A stretch of DNA of 64,000 nt, taken from contig KL197712.1 in NCBI GenBank assembly GCA_000697665.1, forward strand, positions 1,134,446-1,198,445, read 5' to 3'. This DNA comes from Jaapia argillacea MUCL 33604. Its lineage: Eukaryota > Basidiomycota > Agaricomycetes > Jaapiales > Jaapiaceae. A program made the translations under genes and the position numbers. Below are positions 26,301 through 35,792 of the stretch, piece by piece. Position 1 is the first letter of the stretch; each line of letters opens with the position of its first letter. The notes under the pieces were generated by a model that did no database searches, was not told the DNA's origin, and worked only from the letters and a program-made list of their open reading frames with translations.

Positions 26301-27783
26301 TTAAGAAACTTCCATCCCGCCCCATTCCACCACCCTAAATCTCTCCGCCGACCCATCAACAACGGAACCAACCCCGACAATCTCTCTCCAATCCCAAGTC
26401 CGCTGTGCATCCCACAAACTGACATTTTGCTCGTTGATACCCTTGAACAACATAAACACTCGAAGGACTTCGTCAGGTTTTGGTGTGATTGTCAGGGGTG
26501 CTGCGGCAGAGTAGGATGATTGGGGGAGGAAGAGGAGGGCGATGTGGGTGTGAGGTTGGAAAGATGGTAGCCAGAACCTATGGGAGTTGGTTAGAATAGG
26601 ACAGAGGCGGCTTCGAAAGTATACGTACGTGATGAAGGAAGTACGCGCTTCGACGTTGAGACCTAGTTCTTTCAACGTTTTGTCAAGGTATGCCGGCACC
26701 GATGAAGTGTGAAGTAAGATTGAATTGGATGATGTGAGGTTTGGGTTGGCAGCGTCGAAGGCGTCGAGAATCTCTGTTGGAGAAGTAGGTCTTGAGGCTG
26801 GTGGGGTATCGATAGATCTTCGTGGTTGAACCCTAGAGATGAGGAAAGGTGAGAGTTCGATCAACAGAGTTGGAAGGTAGAAGAAACGCACAAAGCTTCC
26901 CAGTACAAATATGAGATTTCCAAACCGGTACCCTTCTCAGTCATAGTGCCATCACGTCGGGCAACAACCTCCCATAGGATTCTCTCCCCCTTCCGTCCCC
27001 CGGTCAAAGCCTTCTCAACAGGTACCACGGGGTACACAGTCTCGAACTCCCAAGCCCCTTTCAACTCCACCTCCACAGAAACTTCCATTTCTTTGGGTGG
27101 GTAAATATATATGACCGGTTTCTTTGCTCTCCGTTTGATGGGAACAATGGAAAGCTCCAACACGCTGTGGTTCTTGATTCCAACGGAGGCAAGTGTGCCG
27201 GGGTCGGTGTCCAGGATACGCTTGCCGTCGAGGGTGAGACGCTGCCAACTGGCCGGAGTGCCTTCGTGTTGCTCAATAACATGAGTGAGGAAATAAAGAG
27301 GCCATGTATAAGAAAGCGGTCCGAATGTGTGAGTGGTGCCTGAAGGATACTTGATGAAGATGAAGATGGTTTCCTCTGCTGATGGAGTCGGAAACATGGA
27401 TAAAGCTGCGTTGATTTCGGGATCCACAGTCGGGTGTGGTAAGTCTGGGACGCCGACCCACACTTCCTTGATCATGGTATGAACTTTAGGCCATAGCTCA
27501 GGGTCAACCAAGATGAGTTCTTCTCCATACGCCTCTTTAAATTTCGTGCGAAGTTCCACTTGACTTGACTTGGAGAGGTCAATGTCGAATAGTCGACATA
27601 CTGCGTTCTGGATGACCTGGACAGGGGGGTCAGACAAAACCCTCATAATTTTCGGGAGCGGAAGGGAAATGAACTTGCTTGTATGTCATCGGATGAAGCT
27701 GTTGCGACCACTCGACCTTGGTAGTTCAAGACGATGGTACGACTGGATGTCACTTGCCATCGAGATCGCAACCACTTGAACAT
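26301..27783 (-). CDS. Ubiquitin-like-domain protein, uncharacterised fungal family
   Basis: Seen: I place the start at the ATG at 27783 (MFKWLRSRWQVTSSRTIVLN). The first intron then needs a GC donor (GCAAGT) at about 27677 and the AG just before VIQNAVCRLF; the frame closes exactly. The middle holds a ubiquitin-like fold region: ETIFIFIKYPSGTTHTFGPL, WQRLTLDGKRILD, LASVGIKNHSVLELSIVP. It is followed by KKPVIYIYPPKE and an ISYLYWEAL motif. The last exons give the DVEARTSFITYWLPS-like segment and end at the TAA at 26301. Known: fungal proteins with this combination exist but have no assigned role that I can name. Inference: an intact intracellular protein of about 430 residues. It was divergent from mL44 before elements inserted between them. 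Confidence 0.75.
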
Positions 27784-27912
27784 TTGAGATGAGGGTGATG
27801 CGAGAGAGAAAGATGGGCTGCGAGATGGTAGCAGGAGTCAGGAATCCATTTCCCTCTTGTCTGGCCAAGTCAGACGAGGGGCAGTGCATGGCGATGCTCG
27901 TCGTCGCCAAAA
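27784..27912. promoter_or_regulatory. Remaining proximal promoter of the ubiquitin-like gene
   Basis: Only about 129 bases separate the start codon from the left terminal repeat of the inserted element, so much of the native promoter must lie here or the element now contributes. Confidence 0.4.
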
Positions 27913-28239
27913 CATCGACAGTAGAAAAGATTGGTTCACATTCTTTTTGCGAAACAATTATGGGAACTCTTCCCCTAAAAATGCGAAACATCCCCTCGAA
28001 AATGCGAACTGCCTGATTTTCCGAATGCGAACCTCTGCAACACCGTAAATAACCCAAAATGCGAACCACCTTTCTAGACCGCGTGACATGCAGTGACACA
28101 ACTCGTTGTTGATCCAGTCTCCCGGAGGACCGTCGGAGGACCAACTGCTCTTCCCCTCAAACCACCATTTGTTCATCCCCCGCTGGCCCTACACCCTCCC
28201 CATCCACGGTTTTCAGTGCAGAACACGTGCACTGGAGCA

Positions 28240-28870
28240 TTTCTCGTAAGTAAAACTTAGTTTTATTTATTTTTCTGTGTGGTTGACACCAAAAATACAA
28301 CCCACCACCGGAAGCCACCCCCGACCTCAACACACCATCCCGCGATGCCCCTTTCCCCTCCTCCTGCTTATGCGTCCTTGCCCCCTGACGTGCTCGCTCC
28401 ACCTGCATACCAACCCACAGAACAACGAAGCAAGGAGGGAATGGGTTCGGAGCCATGGGTCCTGCCAGCCCGCAGCCTGTTACAATACGAGGGGTGACCA
28501 TGAGTGTGAATGCCTGGCAAGCTGGGGTGTGAAGACGGGGGGGCCTGGGTAGGGTAGGTTTAGGGTGGAAAGGCAAGCATAGGGTAGCAGGGACAGAGGT
28601 ATTTGTGTTGTGTGAACATATCCCTGCCCCACGTCGCTGATGCCTGTGCCTGCGACACCCTCAAATCCTCCAATACAAGCTTTACAGCACTGTGGACAGT
28701 TTGGTAAGTAAAATCTTGTTATCATGGTTTTATGGCTGACACGACAGACACAATCTTACACCGGAAACCACCCCCAATCCCTCATCCTCAGTAATTGATA
28801 ACCTGTGACACCCTGCCCTTTCCCTTCCACCTTAACCCTACCCTGCTGATGCCCCTCCCTGTTGTGTTTG
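28240..28870. repeat. Diverged direct repeat inside the 3 kb element
   Basis: The segment about 28245-28330 (GTAAGTAAAACTTAG, then a T-rich stretch, then CCACCACCGGAAGCCACCCCC) recurs at about 28698-28775 (GTAAGTAAAATCTTG, T-rich, CACCGGAAACCACCCCC). Spacing is about 450 bases. Both copies are followed by similar C-rich text. This looks like an internal duplication or two copies of a small repeat. Confidence 0.5.
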
Positions 28871-29553
28871 CTCACACCCGCATATCAGCTTGACAATCAT
28901 CATGACCCCTGAGACTGGTTTGTTCTCAAATTATGTTACACCCTCCCTCCAATCCCCCCTCATTTAGAAATGTTATGAGATCTATTTGCTCATAGAATGA
29001 TAAAACATTCTTTCATCCAAAAATCGCTCTCGAGTTGAGAAATTCGCTGCCCAACCCATTTCTCAACAACATTGACTTAGAACACTTGTTGAATCGCTGT
29101 ATGCACTTCTGAAGGAGGTTGGTGAGAGGCATCTTGGGTTTATACATGCATGTTCAAATAAATCGGAAATATAATATATACTCGATATCTCTAGGTCAAT
29201 GTCCCACATTCACCACACCATCTTGAATCAACTTCAAGCGAAGGTGAGAAGATCAGTTTGATGAGTAGTTATTGAAGTGTACTGAGTCATGTGGAGGCTA
29301 CCACGACGGTATCAGTGAAAGAAGTCAAAGTGAGGGGAATACCACCTACTTGATACACAACCAAGCACAGCTTGGGGGCAACTAGCCAGTTTGGTATGAC
29401 ACCCATTCTGAAGGACAAGTCATGGTATGCTAATGAAGAGTGCGAAATGGGACTACCCACTGGAACAGAAATTCTCATCGCGATCACACTCCTGCCGGCA
29501 CTAATCTGGAGCTGCCGAAGGACCGTCATTCATCTCCATAGACCAATCATAAA

Positions 29554-30424
29554 TAGAGTTAGGGGAATAACCCTCAAGTTATTAACTACCTAGTTATTGA
29601 CATGGTTTTAAACATGTATATAACCTGTTATTTACTCGAGGTCCGGGGATGGGTGGTTAATAACTCCAATAGGATTGACTTGTCTGGGAGGTGAGGGCCG
29701 GACCACTGTTTGTTGTAGGACACACGTTGACCGACCTCACGCAATTTGAAACCCTTCGTGGTCTTCTATCCTCGACACTTTCAGAAAATACGTAGCTCAA
29801 CAGTCCCTTGCGACCACGTCAACTTGTGAGCACCCTCACGTCAATGGTGTAAGTTCGGTCCTTCTATTTGAGGGAACGTAAGGTACGGGTTACCTGCTCG
29901 AAGAAGTATCCAACCGTCAAGTTTCATGATATCTCGACAACCGTCTTGGGCAATCGCAAGTCCGCATTGTCCTCCAGAGGAGATGAGACTCTGGCCTCGG
30001 AGAGTGCAAGCGACATGAATCCAGCAGGTGAACGAGAGCGAGAGTGGGAAGGTGAGAACGATGATCAGCATCACGAGGATTCGCCTCATTTACGAGATTT
30101 GGTCTCGCTGGAGTCATCTTCGAGCATCCAATCGTTAACCATTCTTGATCTTTTGTCTGACACGCCGCTCACCAGTACTGCCTCTTTGGTCTCTTGACCT
30201 CTTGGGTAGTCGATAATGTTTCTGCTCCGAAACGTGCTCCCACTGAAGCTGATTGGACCATGTAGAGTACATGTAGAGTTGATTTGCTTGTACATACAAA
30301 AGATTTTCGCCTTCACAATATTTGGTTAATAACTAGTTAAATACCTGGTTATAACCAGGTCCTCGATACCACCTCGGGTTAATAACATGTGACTAACCCA
30401 GGGGAGAGTTATTCCCCTAACTCT
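29554..30424. mobile_element. 871 bp nested TIR element with 9 bp target-site duplication (MULE-like size)
   Basis: Seen: AATCATAAA at 29545-29553 and again at 30425-30433 flank perfect 17-base inverted ends, AGAGTTAGGGGAATAAC on the left and its complement on the right. Looser inverted similarity, rich in TTATTAAC and GGTTAATAA, extends about 100 bases inward from both ends. Known: a 9 bp duplication with long TIRs fits Mutator-like elements (8-11 bp) better than hAT (8 bp) or Tc1 (TA). The interior (29680-30280) is unique; a 109-codon frame at 29868-30197 has no recognisable domain. Inference: a non-autonomous element, possibly carrying captured host sequence, that inserted into the 3 kb element. 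Confidence 0.8.
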
Positions 30425-31129
30425 AATCATAAAGTTAGAGGATTGGCCACCACGGGGGCTGTGTTGCCATGGGTTTCAACGACGGGGATGGACACAATGT
30501 ATGATCGTTGCAGTTGCTGGCAGAAAGGAGCAGTAAAGGCTCTGAGAATGGTAACGTAGCAGGATTGGCCACTGCGAGGAGCTGGTTCACCGTGGCGGTC
30601 AACAATGAGGACAGTGGAGTGAACATCGCCTCCCGATGTCTGTCAACGGTTGTGGTTGGTGGCAAAAATGGTGGTCTTCCGCAGACCGAATCAAGACGAC
30701 ATCATGGGTGTGACAGGTCCTCGTCACAAAGCGAGAAAGGTTCGCGTTTTGGGAGGGCAGCAATCGAAAAAACATTGACGCGACGAAATATTGGTATTTG
30801 AGGCTGTTGATGGTTCACATTCTTGGGTTCGCATTAGAGGTTCGCATCTGAGGTTCGCATTCAGAATGCGAACCAAAAATTTCTACTGTCGATGTCCTCC
30901 TCGTCGCAAAGAAATAGAAAACACACCTAAATGAACATCTCAACGAAGCGATGACTGTCGCAATGCCGGAAGTTGCCGGAGTCCAATTTTTTGGACAATT
31001 CCCTTGCGCTTGCGGGATCGTTGAACGCGTCTGTTGGCGACACAGTCCTCGTCGCCAACCCTCCCCCACCAAACCTCCACTACTTTTCCCTGCCATATTG
31101 CGATCCCAGGCTAGCTCGTCGCAACAGAT

Positions 31130-32506
31130 ATGTCGCTGACGCACAAGCGACTGGCCTCGACGGCAGCGAAACTGAAGCTGGCCAAGAAAACAGCCATATC
31201 CACATCTCATTTAAAAGCGTTTCCTCCTCCCGAAGCCAGTTCTTCGCAGTTCTTCAATCCTAAAACGTGGGCGACGTTACAACCTCCTCCGCCTAGTTCG
31301 TTATCAGCTTTTGCACATCGTATTGGCCTTGGTCAGGTCATCCTCTCTCCTTCCTCTCCCCCTTCCGCCTCCGCCTCCGCGCCAACGGGAACAGCCCTCC
31401 TACAACAAGCCCTCACCCACCCCTCCTTCGTCCCGCTCTTCCAGAAACACTACCCCAACGAACCCTTACCATTGACGAACGCCAACCTCAACACGGTAGG
31501 CAATGGTCTAATGGGTTTATTCGCGGCGGAGTGGTTGAATGCTGCTTATCCGCATTTACCGACGAGGGTTTTGAAAGCTGCCGTTAGTGCGTATGTGGGT
31601 CCTGTTAGTTGTGCGAATGTGGCAAAGGAGTGGGGGGTTGTACCGTTGCTAAGGTGGAATCGGACTGTGCGTTCTTTCTTTCTTCGTGGTTTCATTTATT
31701 GAGTTAATTTGATGGGACATCACTTGTAGCCATCGACACCGCTCCGCCCAGCAGTTCTGCATACAGACGCGCTATCGTCTGTCCCTCGAGCTCTGACGGC
31801 GTTGATTTACACACACCGTTCCCTGCCCACTGCGCGGAAATTCGTACACAATTTCTTTTTGAGTAGGGATGTGGATTTGAGGGGTATGATCAAGTTTAGG
31901 GACCCGAAGAAGGCGTTGAGTGAAACTGTTGCGAGGTTTGGTAGGGAGAGACCTGTTAGTAGGTGAGTTGCTTGATTTCTTATCTTGATTTCTTCTTCGT
32001 TGGGTGTTATGTTGTTGGAGGACGTTTACGGATGACGGAAAGCATGGACAACTAACTTGATTTTGGCGCCTTGCAGACTCCTCCGAGAAACGGGTCGATT
32101 CTCCAACTCTCCCATTTTCGTGGTAGGAATCTATTCCGGCTCAGACCTCTTAGGAGAAGGGTTCGGTTCTTCACTCAAAATGGCTGAATTCCGAGCTGCT
32201 GAAGATTCGCTACATCGATTATACCTCACTCGAACACCTTCACACCTACTTTCACTCCCTACCACAACGTTTTCGACTTCGCGTCCTTCGATGCTTGATG
32301 CTATACCAGCTTCTCAGTCGGTTGGACAAGGAGAGGGAGGGGAGGGTGTGTACGTGCCTGGTGAGTTGGGTGTTACGGAAGTGCTTTATGGGAGCTCGGA
32401 GAGGAGTGGGGTGAAAGTTGTTGGGAGACCTGTTGGGAGAGGGTTTGTGGACGGTGTTGAGGAGAGTGGGGAGGGCGAGTTGGAGGTTGAGGGAAGTTTG
32501 TCGTAA
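31130..32506 (+). CDS. Mitochondrial large-subunit ribosomal protein mL44 (MRPL3/MRPL44), RNase III-like
   Basis: Seen: the start is the ATG at 31130; MSLTHKRLASTAAKLKLAKK is basic and Ser/Ala-rich, like a mitochondrial presequence. Then follow LSAFAHRIGL, LLQQALTHPSFVPLF (an RNase III-like first helix), NTVGNGLMGLFAAEWL and a long helical part. After two introns comes GRFSNSPIFVVGIYSGSDLL and KMAEFRAAEDSLHRLYL, a dsRBD-like domain. The Gly/Glu-rich tail ends at the TAA at 32506. Known: mL44 keeps an RNase III fold without catalysis and binds mitochondrial 21S rRNA. Inference: an intact protein of about 400 residues. Its start lies only about 235 bases from the right end of the 3 kb inserted element. 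Confidence 0.85.
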
Positions 32507-32813
32507 TTTAGGGAGGGATTAATTTGAAATTGGATTTGCATCTTCTCTTTGGGAGGGATACATCGTGATTTGAGGAAATGGGTTTTGGACGTCCTGGTGA
32601 AGGTGAGGTTCGTAGATGCCGACGGCTTGGACACCACATGCAACGTCGTATCTTATCTGTTCCTTGTGCTATGTTTTGCCCCTCGCAAAAAGTGTCGTAA
32701 ACTCCTCCGCCAAGTCTCCGCTCATGGGGTAGCTTCTGAGTTCCTACGTTGTATAAATACGATGCAACTGGGAAGTTTTGTCACACTCTTCCGCCCCCCT
32801 CCCTGGTGCGATC
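32507..32813. promoter_or_regulatory. Intergenic: mL44 3' flank and promoter of carboxypeptidase copy 1
   Basis: About 307 bases without a recognisable gene. AAATACG at about 32756 is a weak AT core; no firm motif is seen. Confidence 0.4.
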
Positions 32814-35501
32814 ATGAAGGACCATTCTTCTCTCCCGTACGACGTCCCTCAACCGAGAAAGAAATCCTCGTACACGAGGGTGTTTGCTAGAGTTGGGTTG
32901 TTGGTTCTGTGCGCTTGTTTGTTATCGAGGAATTTGTTCTCGAGGGATTTTTCGTTCTCTCGGTCAGGTCGTACGTCCCTTTTCTCATTCGAACTATTCA
33001 CTGCTGAGCTTAGTGTGTTGTTTATTACCCTCCACCTGTCACCCCTCTACCCAACTATTCTAAATCAAAGAAGACATCTCAAAAGCCGTCGACCTAGATG
33101 TAGAAGCAGATGCTGCTTGCACACAAGTCGCACCCTTGGTCCCTAGTAAGAATGGGGAGATCTGGGAGAAGATGAATGGGATTATTGGGAGTGGGGCGTT
33201 TGGGGAGAAAGCTGTGGAGTGGTTAGGTGGTGCTGTTCGGGTTCCGTACGTTCTCTTTCATCTGCTTTCTATCCTTTATCTCCTCCCTCCCTCGGCTCCC
33301 GTCCAGTCTCTCCTGCCCATTCCTCCTCCTTCCCTTCTTATCACGGTCTACCCTCAATGCAGCATTCACTAACCTTGATGTGTGGGATGCAGGACGGAAA
33401 GTTATGACAAGATGGAGCCCGTCGGCGTCGATCCTCGTTGGGAGGCCTTTGGACCCTTCCATGATTATCTCTTGGGAGCGTATCCTTTGATGTACGTCTC
33501 TTCTCCTCCTTTTTCTTCCCTGTCTCCTTTCCCGTTCATTAAGTAGACCACGGAGCTCACGCTAATCCGCCTTGGACTAATTGACAGTCACTCGACTTTG
33601 GAGTTGACGAAAGTGAATACGTATGGTTTGGTGTATGTTTGGAAAGGCTCGGATGAGAGTCTGAAGCCTTTGTTGCTCGCTGCTCATCAAGGTACGTGCA
33701 CCCTGCCTTGTCACCCTGCGGACGGGGGAGAATGTATGCGGACTGATGGTTGAGTGTAGACGTCGTCCCTGTCGACCAAACGACTCTGGATCAATGGGAA
33801 CACCCACCTTATTCTGGCTACTTTGATGGTTCGTACTTCCCTCTAGTTCTAGCTCTTTGGTGATGTTGATCGAGTGGTTTGTAGGTGAGAGGATCTGGGG
33901 ACGTGGTAGCTCGGATGATAAGAGTGGTTTGATTGGTATCATGTATGTGTACCCGCATGTTCTCCTGGCCGTACGTATAGGCTAACTAGGCTGTGTATGT
34001 GATTTAGGTCGACGATTGAGACGCTCTTGTCGAATGGGTTCGAGCCCTCCAGGAGTGTGGTGCTAGCGTTTGGGTTCGATGAAGAGGCTAGTGGACTTCA
34101 TGTACGCCCTTTCACTCTCACCCTCTCCTCGAAGACGTAGCTGAGTGGTTGACCTTGTTTGAAGGGCGCTTCTGCTCTTGGCAAGTATATGCTCTCTACA
34201 TTTGGAGAATATGCATTCTCGATGTTGGTGGATGAAGGAGGTCAGTTGCACTACTCGTCGCAAGGCAGGAGTGAAGCTAATGAAGGTGGTATGGTTATGT
34301 AGGAGGATTCTCCGAGCAATTCGGCGGCGTTTTCGCTGTTCCTGGTGTTGCTGAAAAAGGGTACCTTGACGTCCGAGTCGAGGTCACTTCTCCAGGCGGT
34401 CACTCTAGTATCCCGCCTCCTCACACCGTATGTCTACCCCACTCTTTTCTCTCCGCCCACACCAGTTTACAGAGCTTCCCAATAGTCAATCGGGATTCTC
34501 TCCTCGCTCCTCGTCGCAATCGAATCAAACCCCTACCCAGTGCACTTGAACCGCTCCACCCCGCCCTACGCCACCATTCAATGTCTCGCCTCTCATGCTC
34601 CTTCCCTCCCTTCCTCGCTCCGTTCGGCCATAAAAGGATCGTTGAAGAGCGATGAAGATATGAAGAGAGTTGAGGAGGTGATGTTTAGGGATAGGGCGTT
34701 TAGGAGTATGGTTGGGACTACGCTTGCTATTGATTTGATTGAAGGGGGTGTTAAGACTAATGCTCTCCCGGAGAGAGCTTGGGGGGTTGTCAATCATAGG
34801 ATTGCCACTGATTCGTATGTCTTTCCACCCTTCCATTCTGGGCCTTCTGCCTTTTAACTGATATTGGTGCCACTTGTGTAGCTCGGTCGCTGCGACACAG
34901 GAACATGATACCGACCTTCTCAGATCTTACGCGTCCCAATTCAACTTGACCTATACGGCATTCGGTTCAGTGCTATCTGAAGCCGACGCGCCTGCTTACG
35001 GTACACTCACCCTATCTGATGCTTGGGGAGCTGCTTTGGAGCCAGCGCCTACTACGCCTACTGATGCGGATGCTGTGCCGTATGGGTTGTTGAGCGGGAG
35101 TATTAGGGCTACGTATAATGCTCATCGTGGACTTGGGTTGGATGGGAGTGAGATTATTGTCAGTCCTGGGATTATGACTGGAAACACTGGTGCGTTCGTT
35201 CTTTCTTAACATAAAGGAATATGGTTGATTGAAGGGGTTTTTTGGGCTGGTTAGATACGAGGTATTATTGGAAGTTGACTGAGCATATCTTCCGGTATAA
35301 CCATGCGAATGCTGGGAGTGGGCCGAGGTTGTCTGGGGTGCATACCGTCAATGAATGTGAGTGGTTTCGATTTTTCATTGGTAGTGCCCGATTGATTGAT
35401 GGTGGTTTTGTTGGGTAGCCATCAAGTTGGATGGGTTCTTGGAGATAATCAGGTTCTTTTCGACTTTGATTTTGAACGCTGATGAGTCGAGGAAGATGTG
35501 A
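32814..35501 (+). CDS. Carboxypeptidase S, M20 metallopeptidase (tandem copy 1)
   Basis: Seen: the start is the ATG at 32814. A short basic tail is followed by one hydrophobic anchor (VFARVGLLVLCACLLS), the layout of a type II vacuolar precursor. More than ten short introns interrupt the frame. Zinc-site motifs are intact: LLLAAHQDVVPVD (His and Asp), IWGRGSSDDKSG (bridging Asp), LAFGFDEEASG (catalytic Glu pair), SMLVDEGG, and a late HTVNES His. The dimerisation lid begins at SPGGHSS. It ends at the TGA at 35501. Known: Cps1 (Gly-X carboxypeptidase) trims peptides in the vacuole; animal PM20D1 is related. Inference: an active enzyme of about 590 residues. The neighbour at 35793 is a close head-to-tail duplicate. 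Confidence 0.92.
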
Positions 35502-35792
35502 GGTGGTATATCCTTGGGTAGGATATGTAATGGGATTATAGGGGGAAAGTTTGTTGAATATGTATAAGATGTATGGGGTTGAGTGGATGTAAAAATGAGA
35601 TCTTTTGCGACTGCGTGGTCGTGACGGTGTTGTTCGTTCTCATCTCTGTGCTCCCGACCAAGGCTCCGAAAGAAACCACGATGTCTGATTCTTTCGTCAC
35701 CCATGTCTGGGAAGCTCTGTGTCTTCTCCCGTTCTGATTTCCCTCCATCCTCCAACCTGACTAGGATCCGAGCTTGCTGAGGGTGTGCTATC

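Larger units (their letters stand above)
27913..30894. mobile_element. Approximately 3.0 kb terminal-inverted-repeat element, non-autonomous, with a second element nested inside
   Basis: Seen: the left end reads ACATCGACAGTAGAAA followed by TTGGTTCACATTC (27912-27942). The right end is its inverted copy, GAATGCGAACCAA then TTTCTACTGTCGATGT (about 30863-30895). Inside each end the motif AATGCGAAC or its complement is repeated several times (27957-28065 and 30827-30873). Known: inverted termini with clustered subterminal motifs are typical of cut-and-paste DNA transposons whose transposase binds the clusters. No transposase-like frame is present, so it is non-autonomous. I could not find a clean target duplication: TCGTCGC-AAA occurs beside both ends but offset by several bases. 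The family is unassigned. Confidence 0.65.

Noticed and set aside
28060-28760. CRISPR-like or satellite interpretation of the repeated AATGCGAAC and CCACCCCC words
   Set aside because: Spacing is irregular, copies are few and diverged, and they sit inside a TIR element of a eukaryotic genome.
34030-34060. tRNA B-box-like GGGTTCGAGCCC
   Set aside because: It lies in a carboxypeptidase exon and no cloverleaf or A-box fits around it. I found no convincing tRNA gene in the window.
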